A stretch of 64,000 nt of DNA, taken from positions 5,394,001-5,458,000 of the forward strand of contig NZ_CP051204.2 in assembly GCF_012516375.2 (NCBI RefSeq). The letters are read 5' to 3'. Positions 20,468 to 28,797 of this stretch are shown piece after piece (within the stretch, counting starts at the first letter, position 1; each line of letters begins with the position of its first letter). The DNA is from Chitinophaga oryzae. GTDB lineage: Bacteria > Bacteroidota > Bacteroidia > Chitinophagales > Chitinophagaceae. Position numbers and translations under genes: made by a program. Below the pieces are notes generated by a model. The model was given only the letters and a program-made list of their open reading frames with translations, made no database searches and was not told the DNA's origin.

Positions 20468-21449
20468 ACACCTGATTTAATGTCAGCAGTTTTTATTAAT
20501 GATAGTCCGGTAAAAAATTAAGCAGCCGTAGATCTGATATTAAGGCGCCATATTGAACAGGTTTTGATGCTGCGCATGGGGAAAGTAATACGCACTTTAT
20601 CCGGCAAGCCGGGCCAGCGGGTAAACTTCATAAGTGATACAGTCATGAGTGATTAATTAAGATGGTTACTGATGGTTACGCAATTTGATCTGGCTGACAG
20701 CCCGGCGTTTTTTCAGGCCCATACGACGTTTGGTATATTGGATTTAAAACAAAAACAGACGTCAGTTAGGCTCCAACGTTCGGTTTATAATCCCATAAAA
20801 AAAGATATTGAAAGGCGTTCAAAGGAAGAATGCATTCGTTTTCCATAGTATAAAATTTCTGCGCATTCAAAAACACAGATGCAATCTCTTCTCTGTTAGA
20901 AATTGTAATGATATAATGACTCTGTTTAGGGTGCTTTAAAGAAGTCTCCGGCGATTGCGTTATACAAGCAATTTTCCTTGCAGCTCATACTTCTTGTGGT
21001 GTCTGGCAAAACTAGCAACTTAATATCAAACTGATATATACGGCTAACGGTTATAGCAATAACCTGCTATGTTATTTACAGAAATAGCAAATTATTGCTA
21101 TCCTTACACGGACAAACACGCCTGCTTCAGGCAGGAATTATCACTTAACGGACAATCTCCACCTGACTTTTTGAAAACAAATACTGCAACTGTAAATCAT
21201 CCTGATGGGGCAACCACTTTTTGGGGGGAGAGTTACTACAAACTGTTGGGAAATGATGAGGCCGGGGCCAAAGGATTTCTCTCCCATGGCTTCTTTTCGG
21301 ATGGAGTCGGGCTGCCCGGATGGGACTGCCGGATCGCGAACCTGTAAAAAGGCAGCATACCCGGCCTCGCCGGAATCAATATAGATAGAGCTAACCAGGC
21401 TGAAAAAAGCACATCGTTCAAAATTTTCAGGCCGGGAAGAAGGTGTAAA
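20468..21449. other. 980-bp intergenic region between the giant-protein operon and the kinase gene
   Basis: No convincing gene. It holds two ATAGCA-N6-TGCTAT palindromes and a -7 box (listed separately). A 92-codon open frame (21069-21347, plus) and an opposite 61-codon frame (21236-21421) cover its right end; neither has a known domain and the plus frame begins inside an operator, so I do not call them genes. On the minus strand a 26-codon frame at 20766-20846 (starting MENECILP) lies in the probable leader of the giant gene; it could be a leader peptide or chance. If transcription starts near 21000 the leader is about 530 bases. Confidence 0.5.
21007..21101 (-). promoter_or_regulatory. candidate activated promoter with two palindromic operators (giant-protein operon)
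   Basis: Two copies of ATAGCA-N6-TGCTAT lie at 21053-21070 and 21084-21101, centres 31 bases apart (about three helical turns). On the minus strand a perfect -7 element TAGTTTTG sits at 21007-21014, with no good -33 element, as expected of an activator-dependent promoter. Operator centres are 47.5 and 78.5 bases upstream of the first base of the -7 box. The same 78.5-base spacing recurs at 24207-24301. Probable regulator: the NarL-type protein encoded at 23439-24071 (inference). Confidence 0.5.
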
Positions 21450-23408
21450 TCAGGATAATACCAACGGGATAGATACCATTATCTCAGTACCTTCAGCGTT
21501 TGAATTGATGTTCGTTTCACCGTTCAGATATTGTACCCTGCGGCGAATAGATTCCAGGCCCATAGTTGATTTTTCGCTACCGGATTTCTTTCCGCCTAAT
21601 CCGATCCCATCATCGCTGATCGTCAGTATCAGGCTATCCTCTTCTTCATAAATCAGGATGCTTACATTTTTAGCCCTGGCATGTTTGATGATATTGGTGA
21701 CAGCCTCCTGGATAATACGGAGTAATGCAATTCGTGTATCTGTATCGACATTAACCAATGACTTATCGTCGATGTGAATGGTTTTATTGTACCGGCTATC
21801 GGGCAACGACTGATCTGTCAGCAGCCTGACCTGCTTTTCAAAAGACAGCTCCTGCTGCCCGTCTGCGGCATTGAACCATTCATGGCTTTTTCTTCTGGCT
21901 GCCTCATAAGCGTTAGCTGTCGCCAGCTGCAATCTACTCAATTTAGTTTTCAGGGTAATATCTTCGGTATCCATTGACAGTGTTTCCAGTTGATGCCTGA
22001 TAGCAGCAATAGACGAAGAAAGACCATCGTGAAGATCCTGCCCAAGTCGTCGCTGCTCTTCCCTCACCGCCTCGTGCCTGGCTTCTTCCATGGAGATGAT
22101 CTGCATATTGGTAGCGTTATTTAAGGCTTCAATCTGCGCTTTGGCTTTCCTGCTCCGGTAAAGCATGATCAGATAGATGGTCAGCACAATAAAGGCCGCA
22201 GCAGATGAAATAACCACCAGCCAAAGCGTTCGCTGTTTTTTGATGGTTTCTGAATGCTGAAGCTCAATCCTCGTATTTTCGGCGTCGGTGTAAGCATATA
22301 ACAAACTATCCATTTGTGTCATCAATATTGTCTTTGCCTTTCGCTCATTCGCCAAAGATTGGGTTAGCCATGTATAGCCTCCCCGGTAGTCTCCTTGAGC
22401 CACCTGAAGTTTTGCTTTGTATTCATCAACTATCGGCTTTTGATTTTTTAAAAAAACGGGAACCGATTCAAGTTTACTTATATAAAAACGTACGCTATCA
22501 TAGTTTTTTAAGGCCAGGAAGTGTTCAATTTTTAATTCATAAAGGGTCCTTTCTATATAGGCTGTCGCCTGGTCTTCATATGTATTTTTTAGTGCCTGTA
22601 TGCTATCCAGCAGCGCCCCTGCTTTGGCTTGCCTGCCTTCAATGGCAGCAATATCATACTGCCTCATCAGTATGAAATAGTCATTATAAAACATGAAGGT
22701 TCTGTTAATGGGGTATTTGTGCTTTAGTTCAGCGCTAATTTGGTCGGCCACCTGTATTGTTTGATAAGCAGCTGCCGTATCATGCATATTCAAATAGGAA
22801 TTGATGGCTCCCATTAAAATGTCTATGGCATGCATCCCGTTAACATTATCTGTTTTTTTTTTCCGCAGCAGCTCAGGCAGGTGTTTTATATACGCTTCTC
22901 TACCCTTATAAATAGAGATAACTTTATCATGTAAGTCCTGTTCCAGCAAAATCTGTACTTTGCTCTGGTCCTCCAGCAAAGGACGTGTTCTGCCATTTTT
23001 TTCTAATTCCCTGGCTTCTTTTTCAGTATAATACATGGCTGCTCCGGTTTCTCCAAACATCAGTGCGTTGTTGGATAATGCCAGATAGTAGTTCACACGG
23101 GGACGCCCATAGTTCTTTTTGCTCCAGGCAATCTCCTTATACAAGCTGAGGAGACGTGCCAGTTCCTGGGTTTTGAATTCTATTCCTTCATCAAGAAACT
23201 GTTGTGTCAACGAGTAGGCCTGATCCAGGTAGGCTGTGTCTGAGATGTTACCGGCATGGTAGGTCTTGTTGAGTTTTTCAAAATTCTGTCTGGCACTGTC
23301 AAGCGACTGCCCGGCAGCAAATTGGCCCGGGCCTATCAGGAGTAAAAAAAATACAATAAGGAAGTACAAATTCTTTTGTGACTGATAGGGATTAACTGTC
23401 GTCATCAT
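21450..23408 (-). CDS. TPR-containing sensor histidine kinase (HisKA_3 type)
   Basis: About 652 residues. A signal/anchor segment (YFLIVFFLLLIG, near residue 17) leads to a periplasmic region of TPR-like helices (about 35-385), a transmembrane helix (LWLVVISSAAAFIVLTIYLIM, near 390), a coiled linker, and the NarX-type kinase core: H-box with RRLGQDLHDGLSSS (phospho-accepting His near 460), N-box EAVTNIIKHARA, and G-boxes DDGIGLG and MGLESIRRR. The open frame extends to a TTG, but I chose the first ATG, at 23408. It follows the NarL-type regulator by 30 bases in the same direction, so the two form a two-component pair. TPR-sensor kinases are common in Bacteroidota; the signal is unknown. Confidence 0.9.
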   Translation of the reverse strand: MMTTVNPYQSQKNLYFLIVFFLLLIGPGQFAAGQSLDSARQNFEKLNKTYHAGNISDTAYLDQAYSLTQQFLDEGIEFKTQELARLLSLYKEIAWSKKNYGRPRVNYYLALSNNALMFGETGAAMYYTEKEARELEKNGRTRPLLEDQSKVQILLEQDLHDKVISIYKGREAYIKHLPELLRKKKTDNVNGMHAIDILMGAINSYLNMHDTAAAYQTIQVADQISAELKHKYPINRTFMFYNDYFILMRQYDIAAIEGRQAKAGALLDSIQALKNTYEDQATAYIERTLYELKIEHFLALKNYDSVRFYISKLESVPVFLKNQKPIVDEYKAKLQVAQGDYRGGYTWLTQSLANERKAKTILMTQMDSLLYAYTDAENTRIELQHSETIKKQRTLWLVVISSAAAFIVLTIYLIMLYRSRKAKAQIEALNNATNMQIISMEEARHEAVREEQRRLGQDLHDGLSSSIAAIRHQLETLSMDTEDITLKTKLSRLQLATANAYEAARRKSHEWFNAADGQQELSFEKQVRLLTDQSLPDSRYNKTIHIDDKSLVNVDTDTRIALLRIIQEAVTNIIKHARAKNVSILIYEEEDSLILTISDDGIGLGGKKSGSEKSTMGLESIRRRVQYLNGETNINSNAEGTEIMVSIPLVLS

Positions 23409-23438
23409 AAGGTTACACAATTATTTTACCGGGACTGT

Positions 23439-24071
23439 TTAGATTATTTCCTGTTTGCGCGCATATGACAATAACGCCGTAATGGAATTGACATTCACTT
23501 TCGCCATCATATTGCGTCTGTGCGCTACAATAGTATGTTTACTAAGATATGTTCGTTCAGCCGTTTGAGCAATGGATAATCCCTGTGCAAAATGTTGCAG
23601 AATCTCCACTTCCCTCGCTGAAAATGGTGTTGCTCCTTTTAAATTTGAATTTGAGTTAATTTCAGCTATCGCCGGGCTGATATATTGTTCGCCACGGCCT
23701 ACCATGGTCAGGCATTCAAGAATCGCATCAAATCCTGATGATTTACTAATAAGCCCGTTGGGACTATAGCTGAGGATATTAGTGATGGCTATTGGACTGG
23801 CTACAGAACTTACGATAATAATCGTAACGTGTTTATTTAACCGTCTGGCTACATTGATAAGGGGCAGCCCATTTTGATTCTTCAAATAGTAATCCAGGAA
23901 TAGATAAACAGGAAGCCCGGTATGTTTCATCAGGAATTGGGTTAATTCCTGCTCCTCACAAAGCGTATGTACTGAACGAAAAAGTTCCAGCCGTTCAATC
24001 AACGCCGAAAAAGAGTCTGCAAACAAAAGGTGATCATCAAATACGATTGCTATAGCCTCCCTTTTTTTCAT
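23439..24071 (-). CDS. NarL/FixJ-family response regulator
   Basis: A 210-residue protein. The receiver domain (about 5-125) has the acidic pocket DD (12-13), phospho-acceptor Asp60 (FLDYYLK) and Lys110 (ISKSSG). A LuxR-type helix-turn-helix follows (about 149-207: FSAREVEILQHFAQGLSIAQTAE...LSKHTIVAHRRN). It is the first gene of a pair with the TPR kinase, 30 bases upstream of it. A degenerate copy of the ATAGCA-N6-TGCTAT palindrome (24097-24114) lies 26 bases before its start codon and a perfect one at 24207-24224, suggesting autoregulation. Because these palindromes also flank a promoter for the giant-protein operon, I infer that this regulator binds them. Confidence 0.92.
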   Translation of the reverse strand: MKKREAIAIVFDDHLLFADSFSALIERLELFRSVHTLCEEQELTQFLMKHTGLPVYLFLDYYLKNQNGLPLINVARRLNKHVTIIIVSSVASPIAITNILSYSPNGLISKSSGFDAILECLTMVGRGEQYISPAIAEINSNSNLKGATPFSAREVEILQHFAQGLSIAQTAERTYLSKHTIVAHRRNMMAKVNVNSITALLSYARKQEII

Positions 24072-24206
24072 AAAAAACTTCTATAGAAGCCCGAATATAG
24101 CAAAAAAATGTGATTTTGATACAGCGAAGATGAACGCAGATATACCTATAAATCATTATATTATACATGTAAATTATCTGGTCCGGCAATAAACGTCACC
24201 ACTACA

Positions 24207-24301
24207 ATAGCAAATTTCTGCTATTTTTTAAAATTCCCTAGCATTTTATTGTCTTAAGATAGGGCCTTATACCTCGTTTTAAAAGAAGTGGATTAATTTT
24301 G
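24207..24301 (+). promoter_or_regulatory. candidate activated promoter with palindromic operator (small protein and kinase)
   Basis: A palindrome ATAGCA-N6-TGCTAT (24207-24224) is centred 78.5 bases upstream of a perfect plus-strand -7 element TAATTTTG (24294-24301). A degenerate copy (left half CTAGCA matches five of six, right half three of six) lies at 24238-24255, centred 47.5 bases upstream. These are the same two distances as at 21007-21101. No -33 element is evident. The transcript would start near 24307, about 65 bases before the ATG at 24372. The operator could also serve the divergent regulator gene. Confidence 0.5.
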
Positions 24302-24371
24302 TATTCCTTCAACACTCCTGTCATAGCAAGCAATTAGCAGAATAAACAAAGTCATAAAATTAATTTTCAGA

Positions 24372-24608
24372 ATGCGATTAATCATTAAAAATGCCGAAAC
24401 TGCTTATGTCACCCCTGCTTCACAGCCGAACCGACTGAATATAGACATTGCAGGAATAGAGCCTGAAGACATCCTGCTTCAGATAGATATAGATCAGGTC
24501 ATAAGCTACTATGGCATCACAGAATTACTCGACATCATTGGCGACCAGGAAATCAGGGCCCATCTTTTACATTCGACAGCGCAAAACCGGGTAAACGTAA
24601 AAATATAA
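24372..24608 (+). CDS. small hypothetical protein (78 aa) upstream of an orphan kinase
   Basis: A 78-residue acidic cytoplasmic protein without signal peptide. Its middle (DILLQIDIDQVISYYGITELLDIIGDQ) resembles a short motif seen at the ends of small Bacteroidota proteins, in which a predicted helix ends with L-L-D-x-I-G; I know no function. It starts about 65 bases after a candidate activated promoter and its stop is 31 bases before the orphan histidine kinase, so the two are probably co-transcribed and may act together. Confidence 0.65.
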   Translation: MRLIIKNAETAYVTPASQPNRLNIDIAGIEPEDILLQIDIDQVISYYGITELLDIIGDQEIRAHLLHSTAQNRVNVKI

Positions 24609-24639
24609 GATTAAGACTGTTTGTTCACCTTATCCCATA

Positions 24640-25365
24640 ATGATGAGAAAAAAGCAAGATACTTCAGATAGCTTCAGTAAAATGCTGATTTCAGTGTTGG
24701 TACATGACCTCAGACAACCATTTGCAACACTTATCTCGGCTGCAGACATGATCAAATATGCAGACCACCCCTTATCCGAAGAAGAGCTGTATATGATCTT
24801 CGACCATATGCGTCATACGGCATCAAAAAGCATTAAGCTGCTTGACGGGCTGGTTTTTTGGATGAAATCCCAAAATAACGGTTATACCTGTCAAACACAA
24901 TCACTACCCTTACGTGAACTCATCAATAGCGCTAACGGGCTGTATATTTATGACCAGGCGAGTAAATCCATCAGTATTTCCAATACTATTCCAGAGCATC
25001 AACTGATTCATGCAAATAAGGAAATGCTGCAATTTATTAATAGGAACATTTTAAGTAATGCCACCAAATACTCTCCCCCGGGAGGAATCATCAATATATC
25101 ATGCAGTGTTGAAGACAATCAGATCACCGTGGCATTTGCTGATCAGGGGATGGGAATAAGGGAAGAACAGCTTGAACGCTTGTTTAGTGTCCAGGATACC
25201 AGGGTGTTAGACAGCCATTATCTTCAAGGCGCCGGAATTGCTTTAAGTATTTGCCAGGATATGATCTGGCAGATGGAAGGGAAATTATGGGCGGAATCTT
25301 CATACGGTCATGGAGCCACTTTTTTCTATTCATTGCCCCTTCCGGCACCAGGCTTACCTTTATAA
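24640..25365 (+). CDS. orphan cytosolic sensor histidine kinase
   Basis: A 241-residue protein made almost only of a kinase core, with no membrane segment or sensor domain. The H-box is LVHDLRQPFATLIS (His22), the N-box INRNILSNATKYS (Asn137/Asn140), the G1 box ADQGMGI (near 168) and the G2 box GAGIALSIC (near 198). No receiver gene is adjacent on this strand. It is preceded by the 78-residue protein and shares a promoter whose operator matches that of the giant-protein operon, so it may feed into the neighbouring NarL-type regulator (inference). The start could be either of two adjacent ATG codons. Confidence 0.85.
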   Translation: MMRKKQDTSDSFSKMLISVLVHDLRQPFATLISAADMIKYADHPLSEEELYMIFDHMRHTASKSIKLLDGLVFWMKSQNNGYTCQTQSLPLRELINSANGLYIYDQASKSISISNTIPEHQLIHANKEMLQFINRNILSNATKYSPPGGIINISCSVEDNQITVAFADQGMGIREEQLERLFSVQDTRVLDSHYLQGAGIALSICQDMIWQMEGKLWAESSYGHGATFFYSLPLPAPGLPL

Positions 25366-25482
25366 AAATGTAATCTTGCGCAAACAACAAAACGTAAGTC
25401 TTTGCTGTTATATCGCTTATGCTACAGACGATGATAAAGAATCAAAACAATTCTTATAACAATCAATATAGATAAGTTGTGT

Positions 25483-25890
25483 ATGGCTTTAGAATTCACT
25501 GATACAAACTTCTTTCGTGAAGTGATATTCTCTGACAAACTTTGTGTTGTTGACTTCTGGTCAGAATGGTGCGGTTCCTGCGCCGCAATGCGCCCAGTCA
25601 TTGAAGCGCTGGCTGATGAGTATGCCGGTAAAGTAAATGTGGGTAAAATAAATGTGGACCGGAACCCCTATCGTGCCTTAAAATACAATATCACCAGCCT
25701 CCCTGTGATCGCGTTCTTCAGAGATGGCAAGCTTGTTTACAAACATGTTGGCATCATTCCCAAAGATAAACTTGACAAGGAAATCCAGGAATACCTCAAA
25801 TCACCAGATAAAATCCAGGCATGCCTCGAACCACTGCATGAAGCAAGGGAATGGCCCGGTCCACCACTGCTTCATCCCTTACCAGGCTGA
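25483..25890 (+). CDS. thioredoxin-family protein with WCGSC active site
   Basis: A 135-residue cytoplasmic protein with the thioredoxin fold: active site W-C-G-S-C (Cys30 and Cys33), cis-proline in SLPVIAFF (Pro74), and G-x-I near 90. Standard thioredoxin has WCGPC; serine in place of the proline is expected to raise the redox potential relative to thioredoxin, as shown for P34S in E. coli thioredoxin. About 25 residues at the C-terminus extend past the usual thioredoxin end. The open frame begins at a TTG (25477); I chose the ATG at 25483. Single gene, ending shortly before a minus-strand tRNA. Confidence 0.88.
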   Translation: MALEFTDTNFFREVIFSDKLCVVDFWSEWCGSCAAMRPVIEALADEYAGKVNVGKINVDRNPYRALKYNITSLPVIAFFRDGKLVYKHVGIIPKDKLDKEIQEYLKSPDKIQACLEPLHEAREWPGPPLLHPLPG

Positions 25891-25973
25891 TTTTTGAACC
25901 GGAACAATTGACAATCGTGATTGTCTCCAGTATACTTGACGGGCGGAAAAGGAAACGCCATTGGACGCTCAAC

Positions 25974-26007
25974 TAAAAAACAAAACCCCGCGACCAGCGC
26001 GAGGTTT
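25974..26007 (-). terminator. rho-independent terminator of the tRNA-Lys transcript
   Basis: On the minus strand a 10-bp stem (AAACCTCGCG against CGCGGGGTTT, with one G-T pair, 5-base loop) is followed by a run of six T. It lies 13 bases after the tRNA 3' end. Confidence 0.75.
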
Positions 26008-26019
26008 GTAAGTTTTCTG

Positions 26020-26092
26020 TGATCCCGCTGGGACTCGAACCCAGGGCCCATACATTAAAAGTGTATTGCTCTACCAACTGAGCTACGGAATC
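26020..26092 (-). tRNA. tRNA-Lys (anticodon TTT)
   Basis: A 73-base cloverleaf on the minus strand. The acceptor stem GATTCCG pairs with CGGGATC (one G-T), followed by discriminator A; the D-arm contains AGCTCAGTTGGTAGAGC; the anticodon stem ATACA/TGTAT holds loop CTTTTAA with anticodon TTT; the T-arm has GGTTCGAGTCC. CCA is not encoded. Confidence 0.97.
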
Positions 26093-26168
26093 ATTTTCCC
26101 CTGAAGGGAGCGCGAAGGTAGTAAAAACATTTTCATCTCCAAAAAATATTCAGAAAAAATTTTGTTCC

Positions 26169-27578
26169 CTATAAATCTTTCAACGCCTGCACTGCGGCAT
26201 GATACCCGCACATGCCATGTACGCCGCCGCCCGGCGGTGTGGAAGCGGAACAGAGATAGATACCTTTGGCGCTGGTACGGTAAGGCGATGTACTTAGCAC
26301 CGGCCGCGTGAACAGCTGGCCGATATCGATAGCGCCCCCGTTGATATCTCCCCCGATGTAGTTGGCGTTGTATTGCTGCATGTCAGCGGCATTCATGACA
26401 TGCCTGCCGATGACACGCTTTTTAAATCCCGGCGCAAAGCGCTCTACCTGGTTTTCGATGATGGCAGTCATGTCTGTGGTATTGCCATTAGGAACATGAC
26501 AGTATCCCCAGGCCGTATGATGTCCCTGCGGCGCGCGCGTCTGATCGAACAGGCTTTGCTGGGCGAAAAGCACAAAGGGTTTTTGTGAAATTTCGTTTTG
26601 CCAGTTGGCCCGCTCCGCTTGTGCAATTTCCGCGAAAGTATTCCCCAGGTGGACAGTGCCGGCTTGCCGGCATTCAGGATTGGTAAATGGTACCGGCCCG
26701 TCGAGCGCCCAGTCGATTTTGAAAACGCCGGGGCCATAACGGTAACGTCCTAACGCTTTTGTATAGCCGGTGCTGAAACGGTGCCCTGCCAGGGCGATCA
26801 GTTGCCTGGGGGATACATCCAGCATCAGCAGCCTTGCCGGCGGCAGCTGGTCAACGTTTTCTACTTTGATACCGGTTTCGATCTTTCCGCCGAGCGACAG
26901 AAAGTACGCCGCCATAGCGTCTGCTATGCCCTGTGAACCGCCTTTTACCAGCGGCCATCCAGCCACATGCCCGGCGGCGCTTAATATAATACCGATAGCG
27001 GCGCCGGAGAGATAATGAAACGGCAACATGGAATGCGCTGCCATGCCGGCCCACAAGCCTTTGGCAGCGGTTGTGCGAAAACGTTTGGCCACTGCCGCTG
27101 CAGACCGCAGGGCAGTCAGCCCGAAACGCGCCATCAGCCAGGGATGCCGCGGGAAATGAAAAGGCGCCAGGATATCCCCGCTCAATTCATTCCAATGCTC
27201 CACCACCGGTCCCACCAGGTCTGCGTAAGCAGCGGCATCAGGCCCCAGGGCAGCGGCAGTAGCGGCTATGCTGCCCTGCAGCACAGCGGCGCTGCCATCA
27301 TCAAACGGATGCGCGGCCGCCACGGCCGGGTATATCAGCTCAAGGCCGTAGTCCTGTAATGAAAGCCCCCTGAAGAACGGTGACATGATCAGCATGGGGT
27401 GTATGGCGGAACATACATCATGACGGAAACCAGGCAACGTCAGCGCTTTGGTGCGCATACCACCGCCGATGGTGTCGCCGGCCTCCAGCACCAATACCTG
27501 TAACCCCTGCTGTTGCAGGGTAATAGCGGCCGCCAGTCCGTTAGGCCCCGCTCCCACGACGATTGCATCGTAACTCAT
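26169..27578 (-). CDS. CrtI/phytoene-dehydrogenase-like FAD oxidoreductase
   Basis: A 469-residue protein with an N-terminal dinucleotide-binding motif (VVGAGPNGLAAAITL, residues 7-21; Glu at the end of the second strand in LVLEAGD) and the family segment IGGGMRT. The C-terminal FAD segment is GIYLCSASTPPGGGVHGMCGY. It resembles the PYROXD2/CrtI-like amine-oxidase superfamily; no carotenoid genes (crtB, crtE) lie nearby, so a carotenoid role is not supported. It overlaps the end of the SoxC-like gene by four bases (start 27578, stop 27575) and is the last gene of the SusCD-DoxX-Sox operon. It may oxidise an imported organic compound (inference). The tRNA lies 77 bases downstream. Confidence 0.85.
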   Translation of the reverse strand: MSYDAIVVGAGPNGLAAAITLQQQGLQVLVLEAGDTIGGGMRTKALTLPGFRHDVCSAIHPMLIMSPFFRGLSLQDYGLELIYPAVAAAHPFDDGSAAVLQGSIAATAAALGPDAAAYADLVGPVVEHWNELSGDILAPFHFPRHPWLMARFGLTALRSAAAVAKRFRTTAAKGLWAGMAAHSMLPFHYLSGAAIGIILSAAGHVAGWPLVKGGSQGIADAMAAYFLSLGGKIETGIKVENVDQLPPARLLMLDVSPRQLIALAGHRFSTGYTKALGRYRYGPGVFKIDWALDGPVPFTNPECRQAGTVHLGNTFAEIAQAERANWQNEISQKPFVLFAQQSLFDQTRAPQGHHTAWGYCHVPNGNTTDMTAIIENQVERFAPGFKKRVIGRHVMNAADMQQYNANYIGGDINGGAIDIGQLFTRPVLSTSPYRTSAKGIYLCSASTPPGGGVHGMCGYHAAVQALKDL

Positions 27579-28786
27579 CTGAATTTCTCCGGTTTAAATA
27601 AAACGGTACCATCTCTTTGTATGATCCATGCGGTGACAGGATTCAGGTGATACCCTCCCATATCCGTGCCACGGGCAGCTGTCAGCTGTTGAAGCGTGGG
27701 TTGTATATACCCGGTATCGTCCACCGCCCTGCTCATGATCTCGGTATGCTGGCCGTCCCAGCGCCAGAGATAACGAAAATAAGTATGCGCTTTGTCCAGC
27801 ACCGGCTCCTGTAACGTTGCTGTATGCCAGTGCCGTCCGGCGTCTGTACTCAACTCCACCCGGCTGATTTTCCCCCGACCGCTCCAGGCAATACCCCGGA
27901 TCTCTATCCAACCCCGCATGACCTGCTGCGGGTAACTGGGATAGGTAATAATAGAACGGGCGTCCATATCGAAACTGAACTGCCGGATCTTCCCGCCCCT
28001 GATCGTCTCCGTGTATTTGGACGTCTCCTCACGCGTCATAAAAGGCTGATCGGAAAGTTCAATACGCCTGATCCATTTTACGTTCGTATTGCCCTCCCAG
28101 CCCGGCAGGAACAGCCGTGCAGGATAACCCTGCTGCGGACGGATCGCCTCCCCGTTTTGCGCGTAAGCGATCATGGCATCCTGCCAGCCTTTGCTGACGG
28201 GGATACTGCGCGTCATCACGGCCGCGTCGGAGCCTTCCGCCAGAAACCACGTGGCTTTAGGGCTCACTCCTACCTCGCGGAACAAGGTGCTGAGCATCAC
28301 GCCGGTCCACTCGCTCTGGCTCGTCAACCCGCATATCTCCTGCGGCGTCATGGTTTCTTTTCCTGTCCTGAAGTTACCGGAACATTCGATAAAAGCGATA
28401 CGTGACAACGCCGGAAACCGCTTCAGGTCCCTCAACGTAAAGACTGTGGGCCGTTCCACCATACCGTGGATAAGCAATTCATACTTATCAGGATCAATAT
28501 TGGGTACGCCATTGTGACTTCTCTCAAAGTGCAGGTCCGATGGTGTAATGATACCGTAGAAGTCCTGCAGCGGCGACCGGGCAGAGATGTCCGACGCCTT
28601 TTTCTCCGGCCGCTCAAAAGGTGAACGGCTACCCAGTTTTCCCACCGGCACGCCGGGCGTTTTTGTCGGGTCTGCCCAAACCTCAGGCGGCGCCTGCTGT
28701 GCCGATGCCCCGGGGATCAACGCTCCCAACGCCGACATCGCCGCTGCCTGCAATAACGTTCGTCGCGCAATCTTCTCTTTCTTCAT
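27575..28786 (-). CDS. soxC: SoxC-like molybdopterin sulfite dehydrogenase
   Basis: A 403-residue periplasmic enzyme. The N-terminus has a twin-arginine signal (ARRTLLQAAAMSALGALIPGASAQ), expected because the molybdopterin cofactor is inserted before export. The oxidoreductase molybdopterin domain (about 75-260) contains the invariant cysteine in FIECSGNFRTG (Cys135), the WTGVMLSTLFREVG segment and GWEGNTNVKWIRRIEL; the C-terminal Mo-co dimerisation domain (about 285-375) has VELSTDAGRHW and FRYLWRWDG. This is the SoxC/sulfite-oxidase family, which oxidises sulfite or a protein-bound sulfane sulfur and passes electrons to cytochrome c. The gene just upstream encodes a cytochrome c of SoxD type. 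No heme-binding b5 domain is present. soxAB, soxXYZ are not in the window. Confidence 0.9.
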   Translation of the reverse strand: MKKEKIARRTLLQAAAMSALGALIPGASAQQAPPEVWADPTKTPGVPVGKLGSRSPFERPEKKASDISARSPLQDFYGIITPSDLHFERSHNGVPNIDPDKYELLIHGMVERPTVFTLRDLKRFPALSRIAFIECSGNFRTGKETMTPQEICGLTSQSEWTGVMLSTLFREVGVSPKATWFLAEGSDAAVMTRSIPVSKGWQDAMIAYAQNGEAIRPQQGYPARLFLPGWEGNTNVKWIRRIELSDQPFMTREETSKYTETIRGGKIRQFSFDMDARSIITYPSYPQQVMRGWIEIRGIAWSGRGKISRVELSTDAGRHWHTATLQEPVLDKAHTYFRYLWRWDGQHTEIMSRAVDDTGYIQPTLQQLTAARGTDMGGYHLNPVTAWIIQRDGTVLFKPEKFR

Positions 28787-28797
28787 ACATTGACTGT

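Noticed and set aside
21069..21347. 92-codon plus-strand frame as a gene
   Set aside because: Starts between two operator palindromes, has no recognisable domain and is overlapped by another weak frame.
25910..25925. GACAATC/GATTGTC palindrome after the thioredoxin gene as a terminator
   Set aside because: No T-run and only seven pairs; a true terminator lies further on for the opposite strand.
26169..27578. Carotenoid biosynthesis locus
   Set aside because: Only one CrtI-like gene; no crtB, crtE, crtY or crtZ nearby, and it is joined to a Sox/Sus operon.
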